From Xanthomonas prunicola (GTDB taxonomy: Bacteria > Pseudomonadota > Gammaproteobacteria > Xanthomonadales > Xanthomonadaceae): a stretch of 64,000 nt of DNA. Where the stretch lies: contig NZ_PHKV01000003.1 in NCBI RefSeq assembly GCF_002846205.1, forward strand, positions 62,001-126,000, given 5' to 3'. Positions within the stretch are counted from its first letter, which is position 1. Each line of letters opens with the position of its first letter. The notes beneath the pieces are model-generated. The model did no database searches. It saw nothing but the letters and a program-made list of their open reading frames with translations, and was not told the DNA's origin. The translations under genes were made by a program, and so were the position numbers. Shown piece after piece: positions 11,326 to 19,848 of the stretch.

Positions 11326-12279
11326 TCAACGCTCCGTCGCACGGTAAGTCTTCTCGCCTGCGTTCACTGCCACGTCCAGTCGATTTTCGGGAGGCGCGAT
11401 CGGGCAGACCACATGCGGCGTCAGTGCGCATGGCGGATTTTCGGCCAGATTGAAATCGAGCACGACGCGGCCATCGCGGGGCAGCGCGGCATGGAGGTAG
11501 CGCGCGCCGCCATAACTTTCCTTGCCACTGGTGCGGTCGGCAAACAGGAAGAACAGGCCCTGGCCATCCTCCTGCAGCAGCGGCTGCAACCGGTATTGGT
11601 GGCCATTTTGCGAGAACACCGCCTCTCCGGGCACCTCCACGGTCAGTGGCGTGCCGATCGACGTCAGTAAGGTGGTCGCGCGCGGCGTTGGATAGGGTTG
11701 CCAGTGCGCCTGGATGCGCCACTGCGGATCGGTCGGGAAATATTCCAGCCCCTCGAACTGTCTTAGCCCAGGCGCTGCCGGGTCGCGGAAGCGCCATCCG
11801 TACAAGGCGCCGGTCTGCACCAGATAGAACTGCCGGCCATCGACGTCCAGACGATCGCCGCGCTGCCCTGCCCGCTCCGGTTCCAGGCGGACCTCGTCGA
11901 TACGTAGTCCATTGAGCGTCACCGACGCGGCGACATCTGCGCGGAAACGTACCTGCCCCGCTGCATCCAATGTCAGTTGCCCCAACTGCGCAGGCCCGGC
12001 AGGCAAGATGATATCGCTGTGCGGGTCGCTGCCCACACGGTACTGACCGGCGCGCACGCGCCCCGAACCGGTATAGCTCAGCCACCCGTCGGGCGCGCGC
12101 AGTTGCGTCAATCGCTCCGCGCGCGCGCGTTCCAGCGCGACCTGATACACATCTTGCTGCGCCACATTTCGATGACCGGCAGCAGGCGCATCGCTGACAT
12201 CGGCGGTCGACCCCGCCGAACAGGCAGCCAGCGTCCACACCGCGACGCACAGCGCGCCAACCCGTAACTGCAACCGCAT
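11326..12279 (-). CDS. DUF1684 lipoprotein
   Basis: A 317-residue predicted lipoprotein. The signal peptide ends in a lipobox LAAC with the acylated Cys at position 20. The body carries the DUF1684 pattern: GWLSYTGSGRVRAGQYRVGSD, then TVEVPGEAVFSQNGHQYRL, then SYGGARYLHAALPRDGRVVLDFNLAENPPCALT. The second half is the conserved signature of the family, whose function is not established. It sits downstream of the sulfurtransferase gene on the same strand (about 90 bases). Confidence 0.85.
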   Translation of the reverse strand: MRLQLRVGALCVAVWTLAACSAGSTADVSDAPAAGHRNVAQQDVYQVALERARAERLTQLRAPDGWLSYTGSGRVRAGQYRVGSDPHSDIILPAGPAQLGQLTLDAAGQVRFRADVAASVTLNGLRIDEVRLEPERAGQRGDRLDVDGRQFYLVQTGALYGWRFRDPAAPGLRQFEGLEYFPTDPQWRIQAHWQPYPTPRATTLLTSIGTPLTVEVPGEAVFSQNGHQYRLQPLLQEDGQGLFFLFADRTSGKESYGGARYLHAALPRDGRVVLDFNLAENPPCALTPHVVCPIAPPENRLDVAVNAGEKTYRATER

Positions 12280-12367
12280 GGCTCACCCAGCACTGCGAGA
12301 AACTGCGCTCCGCGCAGCGAACCTGCGTCCCCACAGGCCACCGTTCCTGCCGCCATTGTGCCTTCAA

Positions 12368-13240
12368 TCAGGCGCCGGTCGCGACCGGTCGCGACGCGTC
12401 CTGCAGCCAACCGCTCCAGGAACCGGCGTAGACGCGTGCTCCTGATAGCCCCGCCACTTCCAACGCCAGCAACAGATGGCATGCCGTCACGCCGGATCCG
12501 CACATCACCACCACCTGCTCGGGCCGATACGCACCTAACGACGCAGACAACTCGGCGCGCAATGCGGCGGCCGGCTTGAAGCGACCATCGCGCAGGCTCA
12601 ACCCCAACGGTCGACTCACCGCACCTGGCACATGCCCGGCCACCGGGTCGATCGGCTCGACCTCTCCACGGAACCGCTCGCCTGCGCGCGCGTCCAGCAA
12701 CCAGCCCGGCGCCTGTTGCAGTCGCTCCACGATCTGCTCGGCATCCACGACCGCGGCGGTATCGAAACTGCCGGGATACCCGGCGCCATCACCCAATGCA
12801 GGTGGCTCGGTGCTTTCCGCAAGACCGGCAGCACGCCAGGCAGCCAAGCCGCCGTCCAGCACTGCCACCCGGCGATGCCCCATCAATCGCAACATCCACC
12901 ACGCGCGTGCGGCCGCCATGCTGCCATCGCCCGCGTCGTACACCACGACCTGGCTATGCGGATCGATGCCCCATTGGCCGAGACGTTTGGCGAATGCCTT
13001 ACTGTGCGGCAGCGGGTGCCGCCCCAGTGCCGGTCGCGACAGATCTGCCAGATCGTGGTCGAGATCGGCGTAATACGCGCCCGGCAGATGCCCCTGTGCA
13101 TAGGCCTTACGCGCTGCGTCCGGGTCTGGCGCGGTTGGTGGCGCGGCGCGCGCATCCAGCAGACGCAGCTGCGGATGCTGCAACGTGGCCGCCAGGGTCG
13201 CGGCATCGACCAGCGTGCTCCAGTTCGGATCGACACTCAT
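12368..13240 (-). CDS. sseA: sulfurtransferase (3-mercaptopyruvate sulfurtransferase type)
   Basis: A 290-residue protein with two rhodanese domains. The N-terminal one (about 10-140) is inactive and contains VVYDAGDGSMAAARAWWMLR. The C-terminal one (about 165-285) carries the active Cys at position 247 in the loop CGSGVTAC. A CGSGVT loop is characteristic of mercaptopyruvate sulfurtransferases, as opposed to the CRKGVT of thiosulfate rhodaneses. The start overlaps the stop of the upstream Nudix gene (ATGA), so the two are translationally coupled. Confidence 0.88.
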   Translation of the reverse strand: MSVDPNWSTLVDAATLAATLQHPQLRLLDARAAPPTAPDPDAARKAYAQGHLPGAYYADLDHDLADLSRPALGRHPLPHSKAFAKRLGQWGIDPHSQVVVYDAGDGSMAAARAWWMLRLMGHRRVAVLDGGLAAWRAAGLAESTEPPALGDGAGYPGSFDTAAVVDAEQIVERLQQAPGWLLDARAGERFRGEVEPIDPVAGHVPGAVSRPLGLSLRDGRFKPAAALRAELSASLGAYRPEQVVVMCGSGVTACHLLLALEVAGLSGARVYAGSWSGWLQDASRPVATGA

Positions 13241-14076
13241 GCAACCTGCTCCAGGCGACGACGAAGATTGAGAAGGATGGCCGCCGTGGCGCCCCAGATG
13301 CGCTGACCAGGCCAGTCGTATTCGAGCACGCGCCGCGGGCGCCCGCGGAATTCCAGTTCCACACTGCGCAGATTGTCCGGGTCCATCAGGTAGGCCAGCG
13401 GCACTTCGAAGACGTCCGCCACTTCGTCTGGCTGCGGTACCGCCACGAACGCCGGGTCGATCACCGCCACCACCGGTGTCACCCGGAATCCGCTGACGGT
13501 CAGAAACGGATCCAGATACCCCATGGCGTGCACCTGCTGTGCGCCCAGCGCGATTTCTTCGCAGCTCTCACGCAGCGCCGCAGCCGCGGCATCGGCATCG
13601 GACGGTTCCACGCGTCCGCCCGGGAAGCTGACCTGCCCGGCGTGATGGCGCAGGCTGTCGGTGCGTCGCGTCAGCAACACCATGGTGCCCTGCGCGCGCG
13701 GCACCAGTCCGCATAACACGGCCGCCTCGGCAGACGCGTCGCGGTCGGTCAGATCGATCAGTTCGGCATGGTTCCAGCCCGGCCCGGCCGGCGCAGTGTC
13801 CAGCGGATACAACGCTCGCCTCAGCTGCGCGTACTCCGGCAGCCTGGCCGTCAGCGCGCGTGCGGGCAGCACCGTATGCAGATAGTCCTGGCGTTCGGCG
13901 TCGCTCATGCTCATCCAGCGTGCAATTTCATCCAGGCTGCGCAGGCAGCCGACACAGCGCGACTGCGCATCTAGCGAACATACACCGATACACGGACTCG
14001 GCAGCCGACCGGCTGCGAAATCGGGATCGGGATCGGGATCTGCATCGATATCGGTTTCGACATCGCTGCCGCTCAT
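13237..14076 (-). CDS. DUF1289 - Nudix hydrolase (CoA pyrophosphatase-like) fusion
   Basis: A 279-residue two-domain protein. Residues about 26-65 are a DUF1289 module with four cysteines (C29, C33, C41, C44; SPCIGVC...CVGC) followed by the LDEIARWMSMSDAER helix. Residues about 110-270 are a Nudix domain with the box starting FPGGRVE at 152 and ending RESCEEI at 169-175, close to the NudL/CoA-pyrophosphatase group that splits CoA into 3',5'-ADP and phosphopantetheine. The N terminus is a D/P repeat encoded by a hexanucleotide tract. It overlaps the sulfurtransferase start by ATGA. Confidence 0.85.
   Translation of the reverse strand: MSGSDVETDIDADPDPDPDFAAGRLPSPCIGVCSLDAQSRCVGCLRSLDEIARWMSMSDAERQDYLHTVLPARALTARLPEYAQLRRALYPLDTAPAGPGWNHAELIDLTDRDASAEAAVLCGLVPRAQGTMVLLTRRTDSLRHHAGQVSFPGGRVEPSDADAAAAALRESCEEIALGAQQVHAMGYLDPFLTVSGFRVTPVVAVIDPAFVAVPQPDEVADVFEVPLAYLMDPDNLRSVELEFRGRPRRVLEYDWPGQRIWGATAAILLNLRRRLEQVA
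14025..14065 (-). repeat. hexanucleotide tandem tract in coding sequence
   Basis: A tract of gggatc units (three in a row) and diverged copies encodes the alternating Asp-Pro stretch near the N terminus of the DUF1289-Nudix protein. Because the unit is six bases, copy-number change keeps the reading frame. Confidence 0.6.
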
Positions 14077-14133
14077 TGCTGGGTCCTACGGCCGCTGCAT
14101 CGTTCCATCGTCACCTTCAGGCAATCGGCCGAC

Positions 14134-14169
14134 CAAAACGACAACGCCGGCCTGGTGGCCGGCGTTGTC
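14134..14169 (-). terminator. intrinsic terminator of the Mip-like gene
   Basis: A perfect 13-bp stem (14140-14152 with 14157-14169, loop TGGT) is followed on the minus strand by GTTTTGG. It sits about 20 bases beyond the Mip-like stop codon. Confidence 0.8.
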
Positions 14170-14188
14170 ATGGCAACATCGCGTGCAA

Positions 14189-14887
14189 TTACTTGACGCT
14201 GACCAACTTGATCTCGAACTGCACAGCCACGTTCGGCGGGAACGGGGTACGCGGGTCGGCACCGTAGGCCTTTTCCGGCGGCAGGGTCACTTCCCACTTC
14301 GAGCCGGCCGGCATCTGCAGCAGCGTGTCGCGCATGGCCTGCATTTCGACTTCGCTGACCTTGATTGCCGGGATCTGCTGCGCCGGACGTGCCTTCTCGC
14401 GGTCGCCGAACGGGAACGGACCCGCTACTTCCAGCTGCACGGTGCTGGCCTGGGTCGGCTTGGCACCCTTGCCGGCTTCGATCACGCGGTACTGCACGCC
14501 GCTCGGCAGCGTCTGCACACCAGCGGTGCTCTTGTTCTTGGCCAGGAACGCATCGCTCTTGGTCTTGTTGGCTGCAGCGGCCTTTTCGTACTCGGCCTTG
14601 GCCTGCTGGGCACGACCCTGCTCGCGCTTCTGGAACGCTTCAACTGCCGGCTTGAGCTGGTCGGCAGTGATCGCCGGCTGCTTCTTGGCATAGGCGTCCT
14701 GCAGACCCTTTACCACCGAGTTGATGTCGAGCTGCTCGCCGCGGCCGGTGAGCTCGGCAAGGTTATTGCCGTAGTCATAGCCGAAGTAGTAGCTCAACTT
14801 GCCCTTCTCGGACGTCGTGTCCTGGGCCAGTGCATTGCCCGTCAGGGCCAGGGCCGCCACAGCGACCGCGATAGAACGCAACTTCAT
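14189..14887 (-). CDS. Mip/FkpA-like protein with degenerate FKBP domain
   Basis: A 232-residue exported protein. It has a signal peptide ending near GNALA-Q, an FKBP N-terminal dimerisation domain (SYYFGYDYGNNLAEL... to about residue 95), the linker helix AFLAKNKSTAGV and the lead-in TLPSGVQYRVI. The C-terminal part keeps KAYGADPRTPFPPN, but the usual core with FDSS and VI.GW is replaced by an unrelated-looking segment (GPFPFGDREKARPAQQIPAIKV). It is therefore probably a chaperone or pseudo-isomerase. ATG 14887 has GGAGAATTG just upstream. It differs from the intact PPIase at 54317-55288. Confidence 0.82.
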   Translation of the reverse strand: MKLRSIAVAVAALALTGNALAQDTTSEKGKLSYYFGYDYGNNLAELTGRGEQLDINSVVKGLQDAYAKKQPAITADQLKPAVEAFQKREQGRAQQAKAEYEKAAAANKTKSDAFLAKNKSTAGVQTLPSGVQYRVIEAGKGAKPTQASTVQLEVAGPFPFGDREKARPAQQIPAIKVSEVEMQAMRDTLLQMPAGSKWEVTLPPEKAYGADPRTPFPPNVAVQFEIKLVSVK

Positions 14888-15050
14888 CAAACAATTCTCC
14901 AGGGTGGTGGCACAGGACGGGTCTGCCGCCTGAGATGACGCGCTAGGATAGCGGGCACGATACCGAACCGCTACTTATCACGAAAGCTAGGACCTGCAAG
15001 GCTTTCGGAAGTTCCGTATTTACTAATTTTTTACGTTCGCAAGGGTTCAC

Positions 15051-15833
15051 ATGTCCAATCACGTCATTCTGATCGCCGATCACGCCAGCATCCGGACGAT
15101 TACGGTCAACCGGCCGGACAAACTGAATGCTTTGAACCAGCAGACCATGCAGGCCCTGGACCAGGCATTTCAGGACGCGGCCGCCGCAGACGATGTACGC
15201 GCCGTGATTCTCACCGGTGCCGGCCCCAAGGCCTTCGTGGCAGGCGCAGATATCGCCGAAATGACTGATCTATCGGCAATCCAGGGCCGCGAATTCTCGC
15301 TGCTGGGCCAGCAGCTGATGCGCCGGATCGAGCGCATGCCCAAGCCGGTGGTTGCAATGATCAATGGCTTTGCGCTCGGTGGCGGCCTGGAGCTGGCAAT
15401 GGCCTGCCATCTGCGCATCGCCGCGGCCACCGCGCGCCTGGGGCAACCGGAAATCAACCTTGGCCTCATCCCCGGCTTCGGCGGCACACAGCGCCTGCTG
15501 CGCCTTACCGGCCGCGCCGCAGCGCTGGAACTGTGCCTGCTTGGCCTGCCGATCGACGCCGCGCGCGCACTACAGCTGGGACTGGTCAATCGCGTGGTCG
15601 AAGCGGAGGCCTTGCACGAGGAAACGCTCGCCCTGGCACAGCGCCTGGCAGCCGCTGCACCGCTGGCACTGCGCGGCATTCTGGATGCGGTGGTGTTCGG
15701 CGGGGAATGCGCCATGGAAGAAGGTCTGCAGCTGGAAACCGCGCAATTTGCGCTGTTATTCGCCACTGACGACATGCGCGAAGGCACACGTGCGTTTCTC
15801 GACAAGCGCCCTGCTCAATTCAAGAACCGCTGA
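15051..15833 (+). CDS. enoyl-CoA hydratase/isomerase family (crotonase)
   Basis: A 260-residue crotonase-fold enzyme that hydrates trans-2-enoyl-CoA. Both catalytic glutamates are where expected: E114 in GGGLELAMAC and E134 in GQPEINLGLIPGFGGTQ. Oxyanion-hole segments are GADIAEM and GFALGGG. Its length is standard for the single-domain enzyme. It is divergent from the Mip-like gene and runs toward the hypothetical gene and nth, 8 bases before the next start. Confidence 0.92.
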   Translation: MSNHVILIADHASIRTITVNRPDKLNALNQQTMQALDQAFQDAAAADDVRAVILTGAGPKAFVAGADIAEMTDLSAIQGREFSLLGQQLMRRIERMPKPVVAMINGFALGGGLELAMACHLRIAAATARLGQPEINLGLIPGFGGTQRLLRLTGRAAALELCLLGLPIDAARALQLGLVNRVVEAEALHEETLALAQRLAAAAPLALRGILDAVVFGGECAMEEGLQLETAQFALLFATDDMREGTRAFLDKRPAQFKNR

Positions 15834-15841
15834 TCATCGCC

Positions 15842-16222
15842 ATGACGCTCGACCCCACATCGGCATCGCGTCCGTTGCCACTGCAGCTGTTGGACTGTGT
15901 GCAGGCGGATGATCTGGATCGCGCTTTGGCGCTCGGCTTGATGGCGTATCTGCCCGACCCGCAGCACGACGTGCTGGACGCCAATTTCCCGCAGGTCTGC
16001 GCCACATTGCTGGGTGCACAGCAGCGGTTGCGCGATGCATGGGCCGCGCGCGAACGCTATCGCGCGCGCGCCGCGCGCCTGCAACGTCGCGCCGCCGAGC
16101 GCGACGCACGCAGGGCACCCGCCCCGGCACCCAGCCAACCGGCAACGCCTGCGTTGCCGCCGCTGGCCGCTGCCATCCTGGCGCGCGCCAAGGCAAAAGC
16201 CGCCGGCGGAGCGCCGCCATGA
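15842..16222 (+). CDS. hypothetical protein upstream of nth
   Basis: A 126-residue protein I do not recognise. The N-terminal half is acidic and helical (LPLQLLDCVQADDLDRALALGLMAYLPDP). The C-terminal half is a long Arg/Ala helix (about residues 65-95), then an Ala/Pro-rich tail. It starts 8 bases after the enoyl-CoA hydratase stop, and its stop overlaps the nth start (ATGA). This tight packing is the main argument that it is a real gene. No signal peptide or membrane segment is seen. Confidence 0.7.
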   Translation: MTLDPTSASRPLPLQLLDCVQADDLDRALALGLMAYLPDPQHDVLDANFPQVCATLLGAQQRLRDAWAARERYRARAARLQRRAAERDARRAPAPAPSQPATPALPPLAAAILARAKAKAAGGAPP

Positions 16223-16917
16223 ACGCACCGCAGGCACGTCGTGGCAGCAGCATGCGCAAGCCTGAGGTACAGGAGATGTTCGAGCGCCTGCGCGAACTTA
16301 ATCCGCACCCGACCACCGAGCTGGAATACACCACCCCGTTCGAATTATTGATCGCCGTGCTGTTGTCGGCGCAGGCTACCGATGTCGGCGTCAACAAGGC
16401 CACCCGCAAGCTGTATCCCGTGGCTAACACGCCCCGTGACATTCTCGATCTCGGCGAAGAAGGCCTGAAGCGGTACATCGCCACCATCGGCTTGTTCAAC
16501 GCCAAGGCCAAGAATGTCATCGCCACGTGTCGCATTCTGCTTGAGCGTTACGGCGGCGAAGTGCCGCACGACCGCGCCGCGCTCGAGGCGCTGCCCGGCG
16601 TCGGCCGCAAGACCGCAAATGTGGTGCTCAACACCGCGTTCGGCGAGCCTGCCATGGCAGTGGACACGCATATCTTTCGCGTCTCCAACCGCACCGGTCT
16701 TGCGCCAGGCAAGGACGTACGCGCAGTCGAAGACACGCTGGTCAAGGTCATTCCCGCCGAGTTTCTGCACGACGCGCATCACTGGCTGATACTGCACGGC
16801 CGCTATGTCTGCAAGGCACGCAAACCGGATTGCCCAGGCTGCGTGATCCACGATCTATGCCGCTATCGCGACAAGACCCAGCCGGCGCCGGAGCGGCAAA
16901 CGAACACCCCAATTTGA
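16219..16917 (+). CDS. nth: endonuclease III
   Basis: A 232-residue bifunctional DNA glycosylase/AP lyase for oxidised pyrimidines. The helix-hairpin-helix with catalytic Lys is LPGVGRKTANVV (K131), the catalytic Asp is D149 in AVDTHIFRV, and the 4Fe-4S cluster ligands are C198, C205, C208 and C214 (C-x6-C-x2-C-x5-C). ATG 16219 overlaps the preceding stop. A Met at residue 12 could be an alternative start, closer to other family members. Confidence 0.95.
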   Translation: MNAPQARRGSSMRKPEVQEMFERLRELNPHPTTELEYTTPFELLIAVLLSAQATDVGVNKATRKLYPVANTPRDILDLGEEGLKRYIATIGLFNAKAKNVIATCRILLERYGGEVPHDRAALEALPGVGRKTANVVLNTAFGEPAMAVDTHIFRVSNRTGLAPGKDVRAVEDTLVKVIPAEFLHDAHHWLILHGRYVCKARKPDCPGCVIHDLCRYRDKTQPAPERQTNTPI

Positions 16918-17035
16918 TGCAGCCGTGGAGTCAGAGCAACAGCGCAACAGCCAGCCCTGATCCACTCGCAGTAACCGCAAGGCCGCAAGCGTTCACGAGT
17001 CTCAGGTCCCAAGTCCGAATCCCCGATCCCAGCCC

Positions 17036-17087
17036 AAAAAAATCGCGACCGGATGATGCGTCTTTCGGCGCCATGCATCATCCGGTC
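17036..17087 (-). terminator. intrinsic terminator of the SulP gene
   Basis: A perfect 13-bp stem (17047-17059 with 17075-17087) with a 15-base loop is followed, read on the minus strand, by a short GC stretch and seven Ts (17042-17036). It lies between the converging nth and SulP genes. Confidence 0.8.
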
Positions 17088-17131
17088 ACGACGGGGGTCA
17101 CCCGGCGCGAACGCCGGGCGTTTACAACACC

Positions 17132-18700
17132 TTACGCAGCTTTCGCCTGCTCGACCCGCGGCTCGACCAGCACGCCGTCTACGGTGGGCTGCCCTTCGAC
17201 ACGTCGATCGAGTTCCTTCCAATCCACCACCAGCTCGCAGCCACGCGAGGCCGCATTGCGGTTCCAGTCGCGCAACAACTCGATGCAGGCGTGGTCGACG
17301 TGGTGCAGCTTGGCCACATCCAGATGCAGCGCAGTGTTGGGCGGCACGCTTTCCAGCGTCCGTGCCATGGCCGGCACCTTCAGGAAGGTGGCCGAGCCCT
17401 GCAGGGTCAAATGCATCTCGTCCTTCTTGTCGGCGTGCTCACGCACCTCGACCTTCAGACGCGAGGAGTGCAGTGCCAGACGGAACAACGACAGACCAAA
17501 GCCGATCAGCACACCGGTCAGCAGGTCGGTAGCGACGATCGCGAAGGTGGTCGCCAGATAGATCGCGGCCGTTCCGCGGCCGTAAGTCGCCAGCTCCTTG
17601 ACCTGCCCGATCTTGATCATCTTCACGCCCGTGTAGACCAGGATACCGGCCAGACACGCCACCGGCGTCATCCGCAACAACCAAGGCAGCAGCATCGCGA
17701 ATACCAGCAACCAGCTGCCGTGCAGGATGGTCGAGGTACGCGTGGCCGCACCGGCCTGCACATTGGCCGCACTGCGCACGATCACGCCGGTCATCGGCAA
17801 TGCGCCCAGGAAGCCGCACAGCATATTGCCCACGCCCTGCGCCGCCAGCTCACGGTCGTACTGCGTGCGCGCCCCCTGATGCATACGGTCCACCGCCGCC
17901 GCCGACAGCAAGGTTTCTGCGCTGGCGATGAAGGCGAAGGTCACTGCCGACACCAGCAACGTGTGGTTGAACACGCCAAAGATCTCGGAAACGCTGGGGA
18001 TGCTGATGGCAGATAACAAATTGGTCGGGACGTCGACCTTGTTGACGTTCAAGCCCTGCAACTGCACCGTCGCCGTCACCACCACCACCGCAATCAACGC
18101 ACCCGGCAAAAAGCGCAGGCGCTGCGGGCGCAACTTGTCCCACGCCAGGATGATGCCGATGGTCGCCAGACCCACCAACAACGCAGTCCTGCCGGTGCCT
18201 TCGCTGATCGCCTGCCACAACACGGCAGGCAAGGCGGCGAAGTTTTCCAGACCACGCGCCTTGGGCGCGGCATCCATCAACACGTGTGCCTGCGACGCCA
18301 CGATCAGAATGCCGATGCCCGACAACATGCCGGCCACCACGGCCGGCGATGTCATCCGGAACCACACACCTGCGCGGCACAGACCGGCAACCAGCTGAAT
18401 GGCGCCGGCCACCAGAATCACCGGCCCAAGCGCAGCAGCGCCGTGCTCACGGACCAGTTCGAACACCAACACAGCCAGGCCGGCGGCCGGCCCGCTCACC
18501 TGCAAGGGAGAGCCCGCCAGAAAGCCAACAACCAAACCACCGATGATGCCGGTGATCAGACCTGCGGCCGGCGGCATGCCGGATGCGATCGCGATCCCCA
18601 TACACAACGGGAGCGCGACAAGAAAGACCACTACAGACGCCAATAAATCACGCCCAAACAGTCCCTGACGGAAATATCCGCCGATACCTGATGTGTTCAT
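17132..18700 (-). CDS. SulP family anion (probable bicarbonate) transporter with STAS domain
   Basis: A 522-residue inner-membrane protein with about ten or more membrane segments. The SulP signature region is near the N terminus (LVALPLCMGIAIASGMPPAAGL, residues about 30-55, and GSPLQVSGPAAG). A cytoplasmic STAS domain follows (about 415-500, with LHLDVAKLHHVDHACIELLRDW). ATG 18700 with GGAG six bases upstream was chosen over a TTG at 18715. It starts 11 bases after the carbonic anhydrase stop, so bicarbonate is a likelier substrate than sulfate; that is inferred from context. Confidence 0.9.
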   Translation of the reverse strand: MNTSGIGGYFRQGLFGRDLLASVVVFLVALPLCMGIAIASGMPPAAGLITGIIGGLVVGFLAGSPLQVSGPAAGLAVLVFELVREHGAAALGPVILVAGAIQLVAGLCRAGVWFRMTSPAVVAGMLSGIGILIVASQAHVLMDAAPKARGLENFAALPAVLWQAISEGTGRTALLVGLATIGIILAWDKLRPQRLRFLPGALIAVVVVTATVQLQGLNVNKVDVPTNLLSAISIPSVSEIFGVFNHTLLVSAVTFAFIASAETLLSAAAVDRMHQGARTQYDRELAAQGVGNMLCGFLGALPMTGVIVRSAANVQAGAATRTSTILHGSWLLVFAMLLPWLLRMTPVACLAGILVYTGVKMIKIGQVKELATYGRGTAAIYLATTFAIVATDLLTGVLIGFGLSLFRLALHSSRLKVEVREHADKKDEMHLTLQGSATFLKVPAMARTLESVPPNTALHLDVAKLHHVDHACIELLRDWNRNAASRGCELVVDWKELDRRVEGQPTVDGVLVEPRVEQAKAA

Positions 18701-18711
18701 GGCGGACTCCG

Positions 18712-19392
18712 TCAAGCGAGTTCAGCGCGCACGACTTGCTGCAGTCGCGGACGTGGAGTGGCTTCGGGAGTGCTTTCGGCCAGGAGCGGCCGGAAGCCAC
18801 CCTTCTCGGCATCGAAGGCGCGGATCTCCCCGTGCGCGATATCGTAGATCCAGCCATGGATACGCAAGGTGCCTGCGGCCAGACGGGCTGCCACTACCGG
18901 CTGCGTACGCAGGTGATCCAACTGCGAAACCACGTTTTCTTCGGTCATGCAGCTCAGCGCGTCCTGGCTCTGCGGGTCATGCCCGTGATGCGCGGTGACA
19001 TGACGTGCCGCGTCGGTGTGCTTGAGCCACGCTGCCACGGAGGGCACATCTTCCAGCGATTCCGGCTTGAGCACGGCCTTCATCGCACCGCAATCGGTAT
19101 GGCCGCAGATCACGATATGACGCACGCCCAGCACCGCAATGGCGTATTCGATCGCCGCCACCACGCCGCTGACATGCTGCGAGTAAGGCGGCACCACGTT
19201 ACCGATATTGCGATAGACGAACAGTTCGCCTGGCTGCGCGGAGAAGATCAGTTCCGGCATGACGCGCGAATCGGCGCAGGTAATGAACAGCGTGTGCGGG
19301 CTTTGGCCGCCTGCCAGTTCCTGAAAGCGCGCACTCTGGCGCGGATAGACTTCCTTACGGAAATGACGAAAACCTTCTAGCAAACTTTCCAT
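18712..19392 (-). CDS. beta-carbonic anhydrase
   Basis: A 226-residue zinc enzyme that interconverts CO2 and bicarbonate. Zinc ligands C39, H98 and C101 are visible (ITCADSRVMPE and CGHTDCGAM), together with the D41/R43 dyad, marking a classical beta-class enzyme. ATG 19392 has AGAGGA upstream; an open extension to 19461 was rejected. It is the first gene of a pair with the SulP transporter, fitting a CO2-hydration and bicarbonate-supply module. Confidence 0.93.
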   Translation of the reverse strand: MESLLEGFRHFRKEVYPRQSARFQELAGGQSPHTLFITCADSRVMPELIFSAQPGELFVYRNIGNVVPPYSQHVSGVVAAIEYAIAVLGVRHIVICGHTDCGAMKAVLKPESLEDVPSVAAWLKHTDAARHVTAHHGHDPQSQDALSCMTEENVVSQLDHLRTQPVVAARLAAGTLRIHGWIYDIAHGEIRAFDAEKGGFRPLLAESTPEATPRPRLQQVVRAELA

Positions 19393-19506
19393 GGGAGATT
19401 CCTCTGGGCAACGAATAGCCGTCCGCGGCGCAAGCCGCGAATTGCAAAAACAACAAATCAATTAGGAATCCGGCGCGGAACGCACCGGGTGCAACGACAG
19501 CGGGGA

Positions 19507-19848
19507 TCAGCCAAGCAGCGCGTTTGGAGGGCGCAGCTGTGGGATCAGGTCGCGTTTTTGATTTGCCGGCGCGTGATGCGCATGCCAAGAAGGGGAATAC
19601 CGCGCCAGCATCGGCCATGCTTGGGAGAGCAAGGGGATATCGTCTGCAGGCTGTGTATCGACTTGGCTTTGTGTCTCGCCGTCGTCCTGCGGATCTTCTG
19701 CTGCATCGCGTTCTTCGCCAGCATCCACCATTACCGCCAGGCCGTCGCCCACTAACGCGTCATGGACGCGCACGTGCGCGTTGGCTGCCGACCACACGCT
19801 AAGCGCGAGCAGGCAGACCAACAGCAGTTGGAGGAATCGAGGAAACAT
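19507..19848 (-). CDS. small secreted hypothetical protein
   Basis: A 113-residue protein with a convincing signal peptide (hydrophobic LQLLLVCLLALSVW, cleavage after ANA at about residue 24) and GAGG five bases before the ATG. The mature part is acidic in the middle (EERDAAEDPQDDGE) and has no motif I recognise. It lies upstream of the carbonic anhydrase on the same strand. The coding call rests on the signal peptide and ribosome binding site. Confidence 0.55.
   Translation of the reverse strand: MFPRFLQLLLVCLLALSVWSAANAHVRVHDALVGDGLAVMVDAGEERDAAEDPQDDGETQSQVDTQPADDIPLLSQAWPMLARYSPSWHAHHAPANQKRDLIPQLRPPNALLG

Noticed and set aside
17100..17117. Short hairpin cccggcg/cgccggg near the SulP stop
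   Set aside because: It lies between the stop and the stronger hairpin with a T-run at 17036-17087, which is the better terminator.
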